The position numbers and the translations under genes are program-made. A stretch of 64,000 nucleotides of DNA from Laccaria trichodermophora. Its lineage: Eukaryota; Basidiomycota; Agaricomycetes; Agaricales; Hydnangiaceae. The stretch lies in assembly GCA_018417955.1 (NCBI GenBank), contig JACTVC010000025.1:868001-932000 (forward strand), given 5' to 3'. Below are positions 32,112 to 44,840 of the stretch, piece after piece; positions within the stretch are counted from its first letter, which is position 1, and each line of letters begins with the position of its first letter. The notes beneath the pieces are model-generated. The model was not told where the DNA came from and did no database searches. It saw only the letters and a program-made list of their open reading frames with translations.

Positions 32112-33862
32112 GCATTAGAAGCTGACACGATGAACCATGGGAACAAGGGAACGTACCTGGTGGAACACATATAAGCGCACTGGTTTGTAGCAGCGTCGAG
32201 ATGGCTCTAATAAGCTCTCAAGCATTTGAGGTTCGTCACGCGTCACATGCGTGACCGTGACAGAGATTCAGAACTGAGACGAGCTTCATGGTCGACGTGG
32301 CTTTCATCACGACGGTGGTGCAATCGGTTTTCGTGGGCCAAAGAAACCTTGGATGGCAATGGTCGTATATCCGTGCTCTGAAAAGCCCTCGAGCCCCATT
32401 TCCGCTTGTAACAGTGACCTATGCTGAAACGGTTTTGTGTTGAAAACGCCGCAAAAACTTCAACTTGTCCCCATGTTGGTTGCTGACCACAGCCAGAACA
32501 ACAATGGCCGATGTTGCGCATGAATCAATGAGGTATTTTTAGCCAGATAAACGTGTTTCTGTTTGAGGTGTGTGTGCTATGGCGGAGGCTTGGCACTTGA
32601 AGCTTTCTTTCACCAAAATTTTCCATGCAGCGAAAGGACCCGAGCCTAAGTAAGAAGCCCACCCTAACTGAACGATCAGCTACCGTCGAAGAGTGTGATA
32701 AATCAAAGAAGTACCAGGGACGATGAGCGCTCATTACGGTCCACTCCGACCGTTGCGAGCCTCAGAGCAACACAAAGCCCGATCTAGAAGAGATGACTTT
32801 CGATATGGGCTGAGTCATAAAGCCACTTGGCATCACTCATGAGTTCTGAGTAAAGTGTTTTAGTAAGTCCACAACGTGTGTTCGAGGACCTCTAAGCATG
32901 ACCCAAGCATGACCTCACCTTTTCAACACAACCCTTGGCACCGATGAAGGTCGATTTTTCTGGCTGCCACGTAACGCGAATGATCGAGTAAGAACACAGT
33001 ACGCCCTTCGACGTTTGAAAGTCTCATAACTCGACATGGGGAGCCGAAAGACGACTGAGAGGACATTAAGGCTGGGTAGGCCCGTTGTAGATTAGGCCGC
33101 ACGCGAGCCTCGATATCACTGGTATAATTTCGTCGCCCATCCACTAGGTTGTGGGTAAAATATAATCTAAAAACGATTCACATGAAAGCTCAAGGAACGC
33201 CGAAAGGAAACGACATACACGGACACGGAAAACTGATTGGTTGTAAATTCGGGGCGGTCCCATCCCTCGGTTTCCGGGCTAAGCTCTTTCCACGGGGTTT
33301 TTCAAACAACGTCAGGACAGGAAATTGCTGGAAATTTGTCCAACGACGAGTGGAGCCTAGAGAACGAGATACGGGTGGTTGTGATTGTTGATGGCAAGAG
33401 ACAAGTGACTTGTTGAGAGCTCAGGCTGTTGAGCGACCGTGATCATCATCGAACTCGACCACAAGAATCACTCGCCGAAGTCACTGCCAGCTCTACTACG
33501 ATGCTCTGAAAGGTGATTTTGGTGTTTATTGAAATAAGTCATGCTTACCTTGACTTGTTCAGGTATTAGCACTTAGCATGCTGGTGAAGTCGTGTCATGT
33601 GGACGACCAATAGACAACGCTTCGTTAGACTCTGCTGGCTTCCGCTGGTGTTGTCCAGGTATGAGATTCAGAAATCGAAGTTCACCTTGGAGATTTGCCA
33701 CAACTTTATGTAGACTCAGTCAGTGGTCCTGACGTTGAGCGCCCATCCCCATCTTTTTGATTTGGCTGGCAATGAGGCTAGGTCATGGCACTTGACATGT
33801 TCCCTGACCTGCCATTCGAAACGCTCTGAGCGCTAATCTCTCCGCTTTCACTGATAACCACT
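32112..33862. other. no convincing gene; upstream flank of the GTPase gene
   Basis: Several open frames of 60-90 codons occur on the minus strand (around 32243-32734 and 32923-33144), but none shows a recognisable motif, splice pattern or repeat. Composition is less AT-rich than the transposons to the left. May contain decayed sequence. Confidence 0.4.
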
Positions 33863-36563
33863 ATGTCTTCCTCCGGGACTGGGAGCTCCCCCAGCATCGA
33901 GATTTTCGGTAAGTCCTCTCAGAGTTTTGCCACTGCTGAAGCTGAACATCTAGTTTTCGCGTGCCAGAAATCCGCGTTACATCGCAGAACGTTCTCAGAT
34001 CTGTCGAGCTTTCGATTGGATCGGTCAAGCGTGAATCACCCTGTCTCCTAGGCGCAAAGACCCACAAATTCGAGTTGCCATCCCCCTGGTGAGCTGATGA
34101 TCGTGTGTAGCATTGGACGACAAACCCAATCCAAGCAGTCAACTTTCACCTTCAGAGCCCCTCTGTCTTCGGGTCCGATTCCGTGATTTGTTTCGTGTCA
34201 CGGCGAAGAACAAGATAGATCTTGATGAAATATCAAGGAACGTGGACCCTCATTCCTCTGGAAAACAAGGCAAGTGTGCCCCTTTTGCAATAGCGCTTGT
34301 CTTGCTGATGTAGAACTTTCTACTCTAAAGAATGGTCGAAATCATTCGACAAGTTCGATGTCGTCCTTAAAGTGAAGTCTAGCCAAAACGCAGGGGTGTG
34401 TGCACTTCTTCCTCGGACCCAGAAGCATCCGCCTAATTCGGGTGCGATCGATCTTAGAATGCTTCAACCGAGCCCGGGCCAGAATCTTCAACGAGTGGCG
34501 ACCTGCAACCCACAACGGATGCGTTATTCAAGTTGGTCGAACGGTCAGTCTGCTTAATCCCCAACTACTCCGGCTTACCTTACCGCTAGGTTCCGAGTCT
34601 TGGTTATCGGCAACGTAGTTCCCTCACATTTCTTCCCTCATGCACTAGCTTATAGTTTTGTTGTTACAGAGTGGTGTAGGGAAATCTTCTCTTATCAACG
34701 AATGCTTTGGCGTCAAGGATGCGGTGAGGTCACTTCCCCGTCTTGTCAAAATCCGCTACTAAAGCTTGTCCTTCCCAGACCGTGTCTGATCACAAAGCTG
34801 GCGTGTCAAATATCAATACTGAGATCAAAGCAAAGGAAAATGGAAGGTTTGTTCTGCACGATAGTCAGGGCTTTGAGCACGGGGAGGGTGACAACTTCAA
34901 GAAAGTCGTCGATTTTTTGAAAGCTCGGAAGGACATGCCCAATGTGAGGGATCAGGTACATGCTGTCTGGTATGTTTAACACTCCTAGGTCACTTAAGTG
35001 AACAAGATGATGAAGGTGTTGCGCAGGCTTTGTTTCCAAGTATCCGTCTCTGAAGGTGATCGTTTGTTCGAGGCTGGGGTCGAGGAGTTATTCCGCATGA
35101 AGTCCAAAGGAGAACTTGGCCCTGGTAGGCTTTTGGCGTTTTTTGGTCGACAGTCACTCACTGTTTGATCCAGTTCCTGTGATCACCGTGTTTACGAAGT
35201 ATGATCGGCTGGTAACACAGGTTAAGTTTGGTAACAACAATGAGTTCATGCGCCGCACGAAAACCTTGGATGCAGACGCGCGCAATGCACTTCTGGTCAA
35301 AGAGGCAAATGAAAGGTTCGAAACACTTTGTGTTCGTCCCTTCAGGGCGGTGGTCGGCCCAGACGTCCCCCACATTTCTGTCTCAAGTAAGTTCCTGACC
35401 GATTTTTTCTCTAGATTTGTCTTCACATTCGCGATTGCAGCTAAGAAAGAATACATAAATACCTTAAAGGACCTTACTGCACTCACCGCAAAATACGTAA
35501 AAGAATGCCTCGCGGTTGACGTTGCGGAAGAAGTCGCGGTGCTCTCTGCTGTTGCTCAACGCGTGAACCCAGCTATGAAGATCGATGCGGTGATTGCGTG
35601 AGCATACAGACATTTGTCTTCTGAACGTCCTGCTGACATCTTCTGGTCAAAGAGTTGGCAAGAAGCGTATGAGATTTCCGCTGTGTCACTAAACTGGGAC
35701 TTAACCCCCATCTAGGATATTGGAGGGGCCTTGCTTCCAGCGCGAACTTCCCTGGGAAAACTATAGACGCATGCCTTCGACTTTTACACACTGATATTGT
35801 GCGAGTGTGGAATATGCAGGATGAATTTGGGGTAAAGACTTCATTATCATGCCCCCTCATGCTTTGCTTACTGAGCATATCCCCTCAGCATCTCGAGAGC
35901 AAGGAGTTCAGGGCATTAATGACCACACTTGCGGGAGAGCAATATGACGAGCTGTTGGATCCCAATACGACAATGTGAGTTTGCTTTTTGAACTATTATC
36001 ACATTATTTTTCACACACAAGTCGTCAGTATTCGCGCTTCCCCGCTGTTTGGTGCTTTAACTGGACTCGTTGGGGGTTTATCCGGACCCGCTGCTCCTAT
36101 CGTGATTCCTATCGCTGCAGTTGTAGTCCTCGCAAAGTGGGGATACGATGTATACAAGCAATCGTGCGTTCTCAGTCTCCTACGTATTCGGTGAAATACT
36201 AATCGACAAACTTCCAGGGAGCTTATCATACAACGTCTAATGGCGTACATCGTTGATTTCACCATCATCATGCAAATCATCTTTGGCCTCGTGGTTAACG
36301 CCCAACTGCACCTTACCCGTCGCCTGATCAAGCTTGCCTTCGCCACGTACAACAGTTCACTGGAAAGAAGAGCTGTCCACAATGAGATCCGGGATCATGT
36401 GGAGTTGGCAGGTCGCGCCGACCGGGATGCAGCACTTGCGGAGATGCTTCGACTGATCAAGGACTACCAGATGAACCCTGAGGACATGGACAAGCTACAG
36501 TTCGCGATGGGGGAGGGGTTTGATAATGATGAAGATGAGCCCTGGGACGTCCCCAAAGCCTGA
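33863..36563 (+). CDS. P-loop GTPase with C-terminal hydrophobic region, multi-exon
   Basis: Many short exons. Start MSSSGTGSSPSIEIF (33863-33908) was chosen because the paralogue on the other strand has the matching start. Exon 34111-34269 encodes DDKPNPSSQLSPSEP. The P-loop is split by an intron: VLVIGN ends at 34614 and SGVGKSSLINECFG starts at 34670, together GNSGVGKS. G3 is HDSQGFEHGE (about 34858); G4 is FTKYD (about 35200). A helical region KKEYINTLKDLTAL.. follows, then RGLASSANFPGKT and a glycine/hydrophobic segment PLFGALTGLVGGLSGPAAPIVIPIAAVVV (about 36030-36130; quoted in part). The last exon begins about 36218 (MAYIVDFTIIMQIIFGLVVNAQ). Basidiomycetes have many such G-domain proteins of unknown role; membrane association is inferred. 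Appears intact. Confidence 0.75.
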
Positions 36564-37380
36564 AAATTCATCATGCTCTGCTTATTTTGAGTTAAAATGA
36601 ATATAACCACACTCTCGAATAGCAAAATCCTTCTTGTTCTACAAGATTTATCAGATTGGAGGGGCTCTTCAAGTATATCTCGCATGCCGTTGCCGTTTGG
36701 AAGTTGAAGATGTGAGCAATACCCATCGTTGGGAAGTGCTGCAGCGCACCACCACCGTCTACTAGCTTTCTTGACACCGCCGTTGCTACTCCAAAGCTGC
36801 AAGCAGTGTGTCACAGACTTGAGAACAATTTCAACGATGCTTCCGAATTCCAAGAAATCTTTGGCGTCGGGAATTTGCTTTCTGTGATGTTGGACGTCAT
36901 GTATGAGGGGCCTACTGTCTCAATTTGCTTCGTGATAGTGATGGGCGCTGAGCAGGGTATCTGGATGAAAGTTGGTTTCATGAACATTCTAAAACCTGTG
37001 AGAGTCTGAATTTGAAGGTCGATCATTCAGTCAAAACCTGCAGATAGAGAGACCCAGGTTGCGATTTTCAATGAGCTGCGTCGTCGTCGTCATTCCCGTA
37101 TTCCGCCGTAGCTGATGGAATCCGCGACGTTCGGAGGGTATGGACATCAAATGGACAAGAGGAAAAGAGAAACGTGATGAGGCTAGGATGTGATCACACA
37201 AAACTAACACTTGTAAACGATCACCTACATAACGAGTTCCAGCCTACAAAACCATCAACAATCTCCCACCAACCATTCCGAACCTTTCAGTATCCTTTAC
37301 AACTGCAAAACAGAGAGGAGAATAGGAAAATCTATGCGTTTGAAACCTGGGGCATACATGGCGAGGTCAACAACTTGAGA
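36564..37380. other. spacer between the convergent GTPase genes, left part
   Basis: No gene recognised. Frames of 60-130 codons on the minus strand (36464-36853) largely overlap the GTPase 3' end and look like chance. Confidence 0.4.
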
Positions 37381-37727
37381 TACTGTACTAATCCAATCAA
37401 TTCGTCACACCCTGTGACCTGTGACCGACGCGACGAAATTTTGGTTTCGTCGCGTCACTCGGGAAGGTGTGACTGGCTGAAAATTTCGTCGAAATGTAGG
37501 AGTGGCCGTCTGTCTATAGATAATTTAGGACTGTTCAGAAAACTTTGCTAGAGCAACGCAGAGGGGAAAATTTTGGTTTCTAATGAAAAAGGACCCCAAT
37601 TTTGCTCCTTTTCCGACTGATTTGGTGGTTTCGTCGCTGGCCCCTGTGACCTGTGACCCCTTGATATTTCGTCGATTTCGGACCCCCTGTGACGCGTGAC
37701 CGACGAATTGATTGGATTAGTACAGTA
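37381..37727. mobile_element. MITE family B copy 1
   Basis: 347 bp beginning TACTGTACTAATCCAATCAA and ending TTGATTGGATTAGTACAGTA, a TIR of about 26 bp with TA at both ends. The interior is rich in GTGACCTGTGACC and TTTCGTCG words. A second copy in the opposite orientation lies at 55414-56521. TA borders suggest Tc1/mariner-type mobilisation. No coding capacity. Confidence 0.88.
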
Positions 37728-38383
37728 CTCACAATGCGTGGGCCAGTGCCCATTGGTCCCCACGTTACGAGTCCGTGTTTGACGTCCAGCTTCTTGGTGT
37801 GCAGTTTAGAAGTTTGTTTACTTCGGTATCCCCACGAGGTGAGTACTTACTTGGAACTTGGTCGAACTTTTTACCACCTTTCTGATTTATGGCCACAAGG
37901 ACATTCAAAAATTCATGAACGTCCCTCATGATCGGATTCACCCCCAAGCCTTTCCTGGGGCCTTTCTCACACCGTCGATGAGCATATCGATTACTCATCT
38001 GCAGTTGATACACGTCTTTTGAGAAGGACGATGTTCTACAAATCACTCGGTCGTAGTACAAATCAATGGATTGTATCATGGAACTCTCTATGTACCCCTG
38101 TCATCTTTCGCGTTTAGAAGGAAACGTTTGGAGCTAGAAATTGCGTTTCCATAGGAAGGCGTTGCACAGATTGAAGTAGCTTTCTTTGCAAGTAAGTCGC
38201 GTTACTACCTAAGTTCGCGCATGTCCTCCATTTAATCATCGCACCAGCTCTTGGTCCTATACCAATGCCCAGGAGGGCATACTTGTAATCTTTCGTCAAC
38301 CCATCAGCTTCGCGGTTCGTTTTTGTTCGGATTATAACACTTGCATCCGGACAACAAAGTACACAAGGAACCGAATGATAAAG
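37728..38383. other. spacer between the convergent GTPase genes, right part
   Basis: No gene recognised; a minus-strand frame at 37765-38079 shows no motif. Confidence 0.4.
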
Positions 38384-41300
38384 TCACGCTTCGCATACGT
38401 CCCAATCCTCGTTGTCATTGTTCTCGAACCTCTTAGCTTGTAACCCCTCCATGTTCTCGGGTTTTATCTGATACTCCTTGATCAATTGGATGATCTTCGC
38501 CAGAGCTGCATCCCGGTCAAAGCGGACTGCCAGCTTCACATGTTCCATGATCTCCTTATGAACTGTGCTCTTCTCCTCTGAACTATTGTACGTATTGAGG
38601 ACGAGCTTGATCAGGCGGCGGGAAAGGCGTAAACGGGCGTTCACTACGAGGCCGAAAATTACTTGCATAATAATTGTGAAGTCAACGATGTACCCCATTA
38701 AACGTTGTAACATGAGTGCCCTGAGTTTTTCCCGTTTAGCATTTTAACATGGCACAGGGAGGAAGACATACGATTGCTCGTACACGTCGTAAACCCATTT
38801 CACAAGGACGACAGTCGCAACGATGGGAACCATCGGATGGGAGCGGCGTGTGGAAGTGAATCCAAAATGGGCATCAAGGCACTCTGCAGTGACTTAGCAT
38901 AAGCACTGACGGCTTGTAAGAAATAAGGCGGCAATGTTGACACTACTGACTTACTAGGTTGTGTTGGGATTTCGGAGCTCGTCGCATTGATTCCCAACAA
39001 GTGCGGTCATTAGCGTTTTCAGTTCCTTGCTTTCCAGGTACTGACCGCACAATTGCCGTAAGTGCGGGGAGAGGGCTCGAAATTCAAGTATTTACCCCGC
39101 AAGGATCCTGAATATTACACACTCGAACGATATCGGTGTGTAGAACCTGTAGACACGCTTCTATAGTCTTTCCCGGAAAATTTACACTAGCCGCGAGACC
39201 CATCCAATAACCTGACGAAGAACAGGTAGATTAGTTGAAATTTCATTGAGAGGCACACCGAAAAACTCATACGTTTCTTCCCAACTCTTGACATAGGCGT
39301 CAGCACGACATTAACAAGACAAGTGTTTGAATGCTCACGCAATCACCGCATCAATCTTTACAGTCAGCAGTGAGACGGACAAGCTCGTTCAACATCCGCC
39401 TGGTATCCTTGTATTCTTTATTGGCTGTGTTGGCAAGTATAAGCGCAAGCCCAAGAAATCTCTTTGTAACTTACTTGAGACGGCGATGTGCGGAATCAAT
39501 GCGGAATGTCTTTATTAACGGCCTCCTCGAAGGGACCAAGACACAATTCTTGAAACTTCGCTCTTGTCTCCTCAGCAAGACATGCATTTCGGGTTTCCCA
39601 ATCCAAATGTTTGTTGCGTTTGTGGAACTCGAGGACATCTCTGAATTCGAAAGTGCGGCGATCATTGTGCGGCAGATCTGTGCGGCGATCCAGGTCACGT
39701 GTCTGTTTGCCAAACAATTGAGACGCGTCAACACAAGTCCAACTTACAAGTGCGACGTGTTTACCTTGCACGCTCAGCCGGAAAACACACTTTCATAGCT
39801 TTAGATTATAAAACAAGTACACAAATGTAACTACACATTTCGGCCAGGAAGATCGGGAGTATGGGATACTTCATTATACACACTACCTACTGTCATGTGG
39901 CTGACCAGCCACTGCCCCGAGCGTGACATCAGCGACTCTCGCAGCACCCTCAGTCCGACTCTATCCACAGCCGTTGGTATGTCCCACCCCGATGTCAGTG
40001 TGAATGGGGTTGGTGGTGGAAAAAGATCCAGAAGGCAGGCCAAATGCGTGGCTACAATGGTTATCACATATCAATATTAATACTTTGATCCGCAATGATT
40101 TTGAGAGGGCACTGTTGGGCGTGCGCGTGAAGCTTCGTGAACAGGTAGTATGGATAATGGCGACGGTTTGTTGGGGAATTTGTAGCAAAAGTCCCGTGAC
40201 ATGCTCGGCGGAGGTTCCTGCCGCACAGTGCGGCGGTTTTGTCGCCGCACTTTCGAATTCAGAGATTCTCTGTGGAACTCTAGATTGTTCCCAAATTCAA
40301 TCTGCTCTACCAACTTATCATATTTGGTAAAAACGGTGATCACAGGAGCTTATAAACAGTGAGCCATCGTCGATTAGGGAACACCAAGAACCTACCAGGG
40401 CCAAGGTCTCCGTTGGACTTCATGCGGAATAACTCCTCCACCCCAGCCTCGAACAAATGGTCACCTTCAGACAAGGACACTTGGAAACAAAGCCTGCGCA
40501 ACACCTTCATCATCTTGTTCACTAAGGTGATCGAGGAGCGGTAACCATACCAGACAGCATGTACCTGATCCCTCACATTGGGCATTTCCTTCCGAGCTAT
40601 CAAGAAATCGATGACTTTCTTGAAGTTGTCACGCTCCCCATGCTCGAAGCCCTGACTATCGTGCAGAACAAACCTTCCGTTTTCCTTTGCTATAATTGCA
40701 GTATCAATATCTGATATGCCAGCATTTGCGTGAGACACGTGGAGAAGTATAGGCTTCAGGAGCGGATTTCAACAGGGCGGGAAAGTGGCCTCACAGCTTC
40801 CGTGACTCCGAAGCATTCGTTGATAAGGGAGGATTTCCCTACACCACTCTGTGGAAACGAACTGTAAGCTGGTACCTGAGGGTAGAGGCATGAGAGAACT
40901 ACGTTGCTGATGACCAGGACCCGGAACCTAGCGGCAAGGTAAGCCACAGAAGATGGGGATTAAGCAGACTGACCGTTCGACCAACTTGATTAACACATCC
41001 GTTGTTGGTTGCAGGCCGCCGCCCGTCGAGGATTCCGCATCGGTTGAAGCATTCTAAGATTGATCGCACCAGCATTAGGCGGACGCTTTTGTGTTTGAGA
41101 AAGAAGTGCACACACCCCTGCGTATTGGGTAAACTTCAAGACGACATTGAAGTTGTCAAATGATTTTGACCATTCTAGAGTAGAAAGTCCTGCATCAGCA
41201 AGACAGGAGCGACTGCAAAAGGGGGGCACTTGCCTTGTTTTCCGCAGGACCGGGGGTCCACCTTGCTTAGCAGTTCATCAGGGGGTATCTTGTTCTTCGA

Positions 41301-41639
41301 CGCAAAACGAAACAATCCGCGGAATCGGACTTGCAAATCGAGGGGATCTGAAGGAGAAAGTTGACTGCTTTGATTGGGTTTGTCGTCCAATACTACACAT
41401 GATCATCGGCTCACCAGGGGGATGACAACTCAAATTTGTGGGTCTTTCCGTCCTGGGGACAGGGTGATTCCTGCTTGAACGATCCAATCGAGAGCTGGAC
41501 CGATTTGAGGATGTGTTGGGATGAAACGCAAATTTCTAGTCAATGGGTATCAGATGTTTGACTTGCGGCAAAAATGTGAGAGGTTACCTGTAATCTCAAT
41601 GCTGGGGCTTCCCGTTGAGCTACCACTTGCGGTAGACAT
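38384..41639 (-). pseudogene. second copy of the P-loop GTPase, interrupted
   Basis: Reverse-oriented paralogue of the gene at 33863-36563 with the same exon order. It starts MSTASGSSTGSPSIEI (41639 down), then DDKPNQSSQLSPSDP (41390), VLVISN / SGVGKSSLINECFG (40920-40810), HDSQGFEHGERDNF (40665), and FTKYDKLVEQIEFGNN (40330). It ends with the last exon MLQRLMGYIVDFTIIMQ.. to 38384. Two lesions stand out. The first P-loop glycine is Ser (AGC for GGC), and a 640-bp transposon splits the exon after FGNNLEFH, which resumes as EFHKRNKHLDWETRN at about 39630. Similarity to copy 1 is high in the G domain and last exon. It is probably not functional unless the insertion is spliced out. Confidence 0.8.
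39631..40270. mobile_element. 640-bp MULE-like MITE with 10-bp TSD
   Basis: The left end GAGGACATCTCTGAATTCGA.. (31 bp, 39631-39661) and the right end are inverted repeats. The inner 24 bp (TCTCTGAATTCG..GTGCGGCGA) match perfectly; the outermost GAG is shared, with a small indel between. TGTGGAACTC is duplicated at 39621-39630 and 40271-40280. Subterminal GTGCGGC/GCCGCAC words repeat several times at both ends. 9-10-bp duplications point to the Mutator superfamily. It lies in an exon of the GTPase copy. Confidence 0.87.
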
Positions 41640-41644
41640 GGTGG

Positions 41645-43579
41645 TTTTGGTGAAAGGGAGGTGCTTAGCGCTCGGAACACGCTTGGAACGGCAGGCAAGG
41701 CTAGGTGAAGACCGACTGAAATAGAAATTTTAGCCTCGTTTCAAGTGATGGTGTGTGATAAGGCGCTCGGTGTGACTGTCAGAGGATGTGACGGTATCAC
41801 CTATGGGGAATAGCTGGTTGCTATTGCGTTCGTTGAAATGAAGAGCAATGAATACGCACTACTCGAGACATTGCACCCGTAGATGTTTCTGCCTTGGATT
41901 CACAGCAACGAACAGAAGGTTAGTAGTGTCATCAGTTCTTCGCAACCGTCCTCAGAAGGGGGGCTGAGGTCAGGAAAGCGTCTGCGGAGGACAACAAAGA
42001 GTCATTTGAATATCCCAGATAAGTACAGGGTATGTCCTATGGCTTCCGCCACGGCAGAGGACAGTGCTCCGGAAAGGATGGTTGGATGGTCTATAAAGTA
42101 GCCAACTTTGTCCACAATTGTGCCAGCGCACGGCAAGGTCTTTCGGTTGCGAACCTACTGTCGGCCAGGCTACGATGCGGCTAGTTGATAATCTGAGTAC
42201 AACGTACGCTAGAGGTGGGAGAAAATGGGAATATCAGAAAACGTGCTTACGGAACAAGTCACAGTTGAAAGAAGTAGTTTCAGACACTTACAGTCGAGCG
42301 GAACCATGTGTGCCCTCCTCTGGTCTCAACAACCCACGGCGTGCATTGACTTTGTGAGGGATGGGGTATGAGACGTGATCGCATGTTACAAATTGGTGCG
42401 GCGCCAATCCCTAGATATGAAATCGAAGCCCCCAAGTTGCGAACGTGCCTCTGGGTTGAGATAAGAAGGTGAAAGTGCAACTTGAATGGAAACAAACGCT
42501 ATGTAGGCATAACGAATAGTCGGTAGATAGAATTTTGACGTGTCGCCCGGGCTTGCTTGGAGGACAATGATCCCAAGTTGTCATGAAGATGCGCGTCGAC
42601 GTGGTTCATGCCCGCGAATGGCGTTGCAGTGCTAGAAGTCGAGGTTCCAGGTGCCACTCGTTCTGGCCAAAATGAGCAGAAGCTTTCCTTAACATGTTGA
42701 CCAGAAGTTTAACCCAATGCGGGTGTACCACCAACTGAAGAAAAAAAGAGCGTGCGTGTTGAGTGAAAATCCAGATAGGCGGAACCTAATGTGATTGGTA
42801 AGTACCTACACAACAAAGTCAATAACGAGGCTTACAAACCGGTTGAAAGTATTGTGAGGTCGCGCCGTTCCCGTTCCTTCCCCTCCAAGGCATCGAACCA
42901 CTAGGCGTCTTTCTGGAACGTGACACGATGAACTTCCACGGCGCAGTACGGAGAATGTGCTCCGTCACAAGATCAGCCGTGTTGGCATTGGCATTACGAC
43001 AAGCATTGATTGTACATGACGAGGCTCATGGAAAGTTCGTCGACCTTTCCTTGAAGGATTTCGCAGGACGTAGGTCCCAGCGCAGTGTCCAGTGTCAACA
43101 CCACACGATGGAGATTCGCATCCGCTGTAGTAAAGGGTTGAAAGTCATAACAGTCGTGAGAGGCGCCCCGCACTCTTCCACAGAATAGCAACAGCCTTGG
43201 TTCGCGCACAACTGGCCAAAGTGATTCAGCGAGTCTTCAGACTGGTTACTGAACTCTGGATAAGTATCTTCGCCAGTAGAATGAGCATGGCGCGACTCAC
43301 AATCTCGCTAAGAAACATCGCCGAGGTATCGTAGAACCTCTAGCCTCCCCTTCGGCTCCTTTTGAACGAGGTGGTGAAACCCCAGCTTACGTTCTTTGGC
43401 TCATTACCTGTGCTGGGGATGCCAGCCTTTGATACTTGGTGCCTAAGTCGCGAATATTCGTCATAAAAATCAATCTCATGAGTTGGTTGAAGAGAACCAG
43501 AAGACGACCCACCTCATAAGGCCTCAGGGAAATAGGTAGTCGACTTGAATGTAGCTCAACACTTGTGGTCAGCTTGTGG
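41645..43579. other. no convincing gene
   Basis: Short frames on both strands (for example 41883-42101 plus, 42994-43209 minus) have no recognisable domain, repeat or splice context. This may include the upstream region of the minus-strand GTPase copy and decayed sequence. Confidence 0.4.
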
Positions 43580-43782
43580 TAGTGTGAAGCTAGTCCTGTT
43601 CTCTTCGCGCCCCAAAAACCGCGTCAGGAAATGTTTATGTAATCTTCGGACTTTGAAACCCTTGCGCGTCAACAACGCGTCAACAACTGCGTGCTCCCTC
43701 CTGGCTCCTTACGTGTTTACAGCACTATTGTCCTCCCTTCCTATCCCAATTCTATTCTTTTTTCTTCGACACATCAATTACT

Positions 43783-44840
43783 ATGGAAAACAATGTCCCA
43801 ACCATCCGAACTTACAAGAAAACGCCCCTGGTTGAGGTGCCAGAAGCCCCACAATATATCACACGTTTTCTGCCCCCTACCTCGAATTCTGTCCTCTTTT
43901 CACATCCGAGTGAGCCAGGGAAACCGTCATCTCCCGAGCTGTTGTTGCCTCTTCTCAGGTCTCCTTTCAATCAGCTTCGTTGTCCAAGCGGATCCTCAAG
44001 TCAACCACGACTGATAGAAGCTCCACAAGACGACGCGCAAAAGCTCGCATCGAAATTTGATCGGATGGAGCAGTTGCTTAAGGACTCTGGCTTTGACTCT
44101 CTCGGCGAATTTCTGAAGATCTTGTTCTACAACCCGAGCCGCGTCTCTGGACAGCAAGGGCGGAACAAGGTCAAATTTTCGGACATCATAACGCTTGTCT
44201 ATAAGCACAAGCACAGCGCGCCTTCGCCGAGCTCACCACATGCTTCAGAACATCATGCTCCGTTCTCACCATCAGTCTCTCCTGTCGACTTCTTTTACGC
44301 GCATCCTTCTTTATTCACGTGGGCGACGAATCTCGTCGCTAATCATGTTCATCGTGAGATCTCCGAACTTGCGGATAAGGATGACGATGTCCATCTCTGA
44401 GCTTCGACGAATGGACGGTGTCCAACGGATAGCGTCAATCTCGTCACCTGGGAAGCTTTGGGAAGGTTTAGTATTGCCGCCCTCATGGAGAAATACAAAA
44501 GTCATGCACCTGTTGCTTGGCATCTCACGGAATGCATGGCTGCCTCTCACAAGAATGGCGTTGTGGTGGTCAAGAAGCAACGGCCACATCCAATTGTATC
44601 TATCTTAATGGAGTTTAATATCACGACCTCATTTACCTTTTCCTGCAGATTCAAGTGGGCGCTATCAGCTCCTTTTTACTTGCGCACAACCACTTTGCTA
44701 CCGGAGACCTTGCGATGGCCTTGGGCGTATGGCACTTTGCGGTTAAATCCCATATCGACGTCAAACGTGTCTACAGCCGGTTTGGAAATATTGTAAGCGA
44801 CTCGACAGTCCGTAAAGCTCTCGACACCATGACTGGTTCC
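43783..44840 (+). pseudogene. N-terminal part of a DUF6589-type protein
   Basis: Starts MENNVPTIRTYKKTP. A predicted helical segment RMEQLLKDSGFDSLGEF is followed by a Ser/Pro-rich stretch, LFTWATNLVANHVH.., a stop TGA at 44398-44400, and ASTNGRCPTDSVNLVTWEALG.. in the same frame. An intron near 44600-44650 joins to QVGAISSFLLAHNHFATGDL, and then comes VKRVYSRFGNIVSDSTVRKAL. This order matches the N-terminal half that precedes the DUF6589 core in basidiomycete proteins as I know them. Sequence of this family ends abruptly after DTMT, where the opposing RecQ fragment begins. The stop sits where Arg (CGA) would read. Confidence 0.65.

Noticed and set aside
36011..36382. Minus-strand 123-codon frame
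   Set aside because: Antisense to the last exons of the plus-strand GTPase, whose paralogue confirms the coding strand.
39001..39050. GTGCGGTCA..TGACCGCAC as a tiny inverted-repeat insertion
   Set aside because: The stretch reads as coding in the minus-strand GTPase copy (YLESKELKTLMTAL) and matches the plus copy, so the palindrome is chance.
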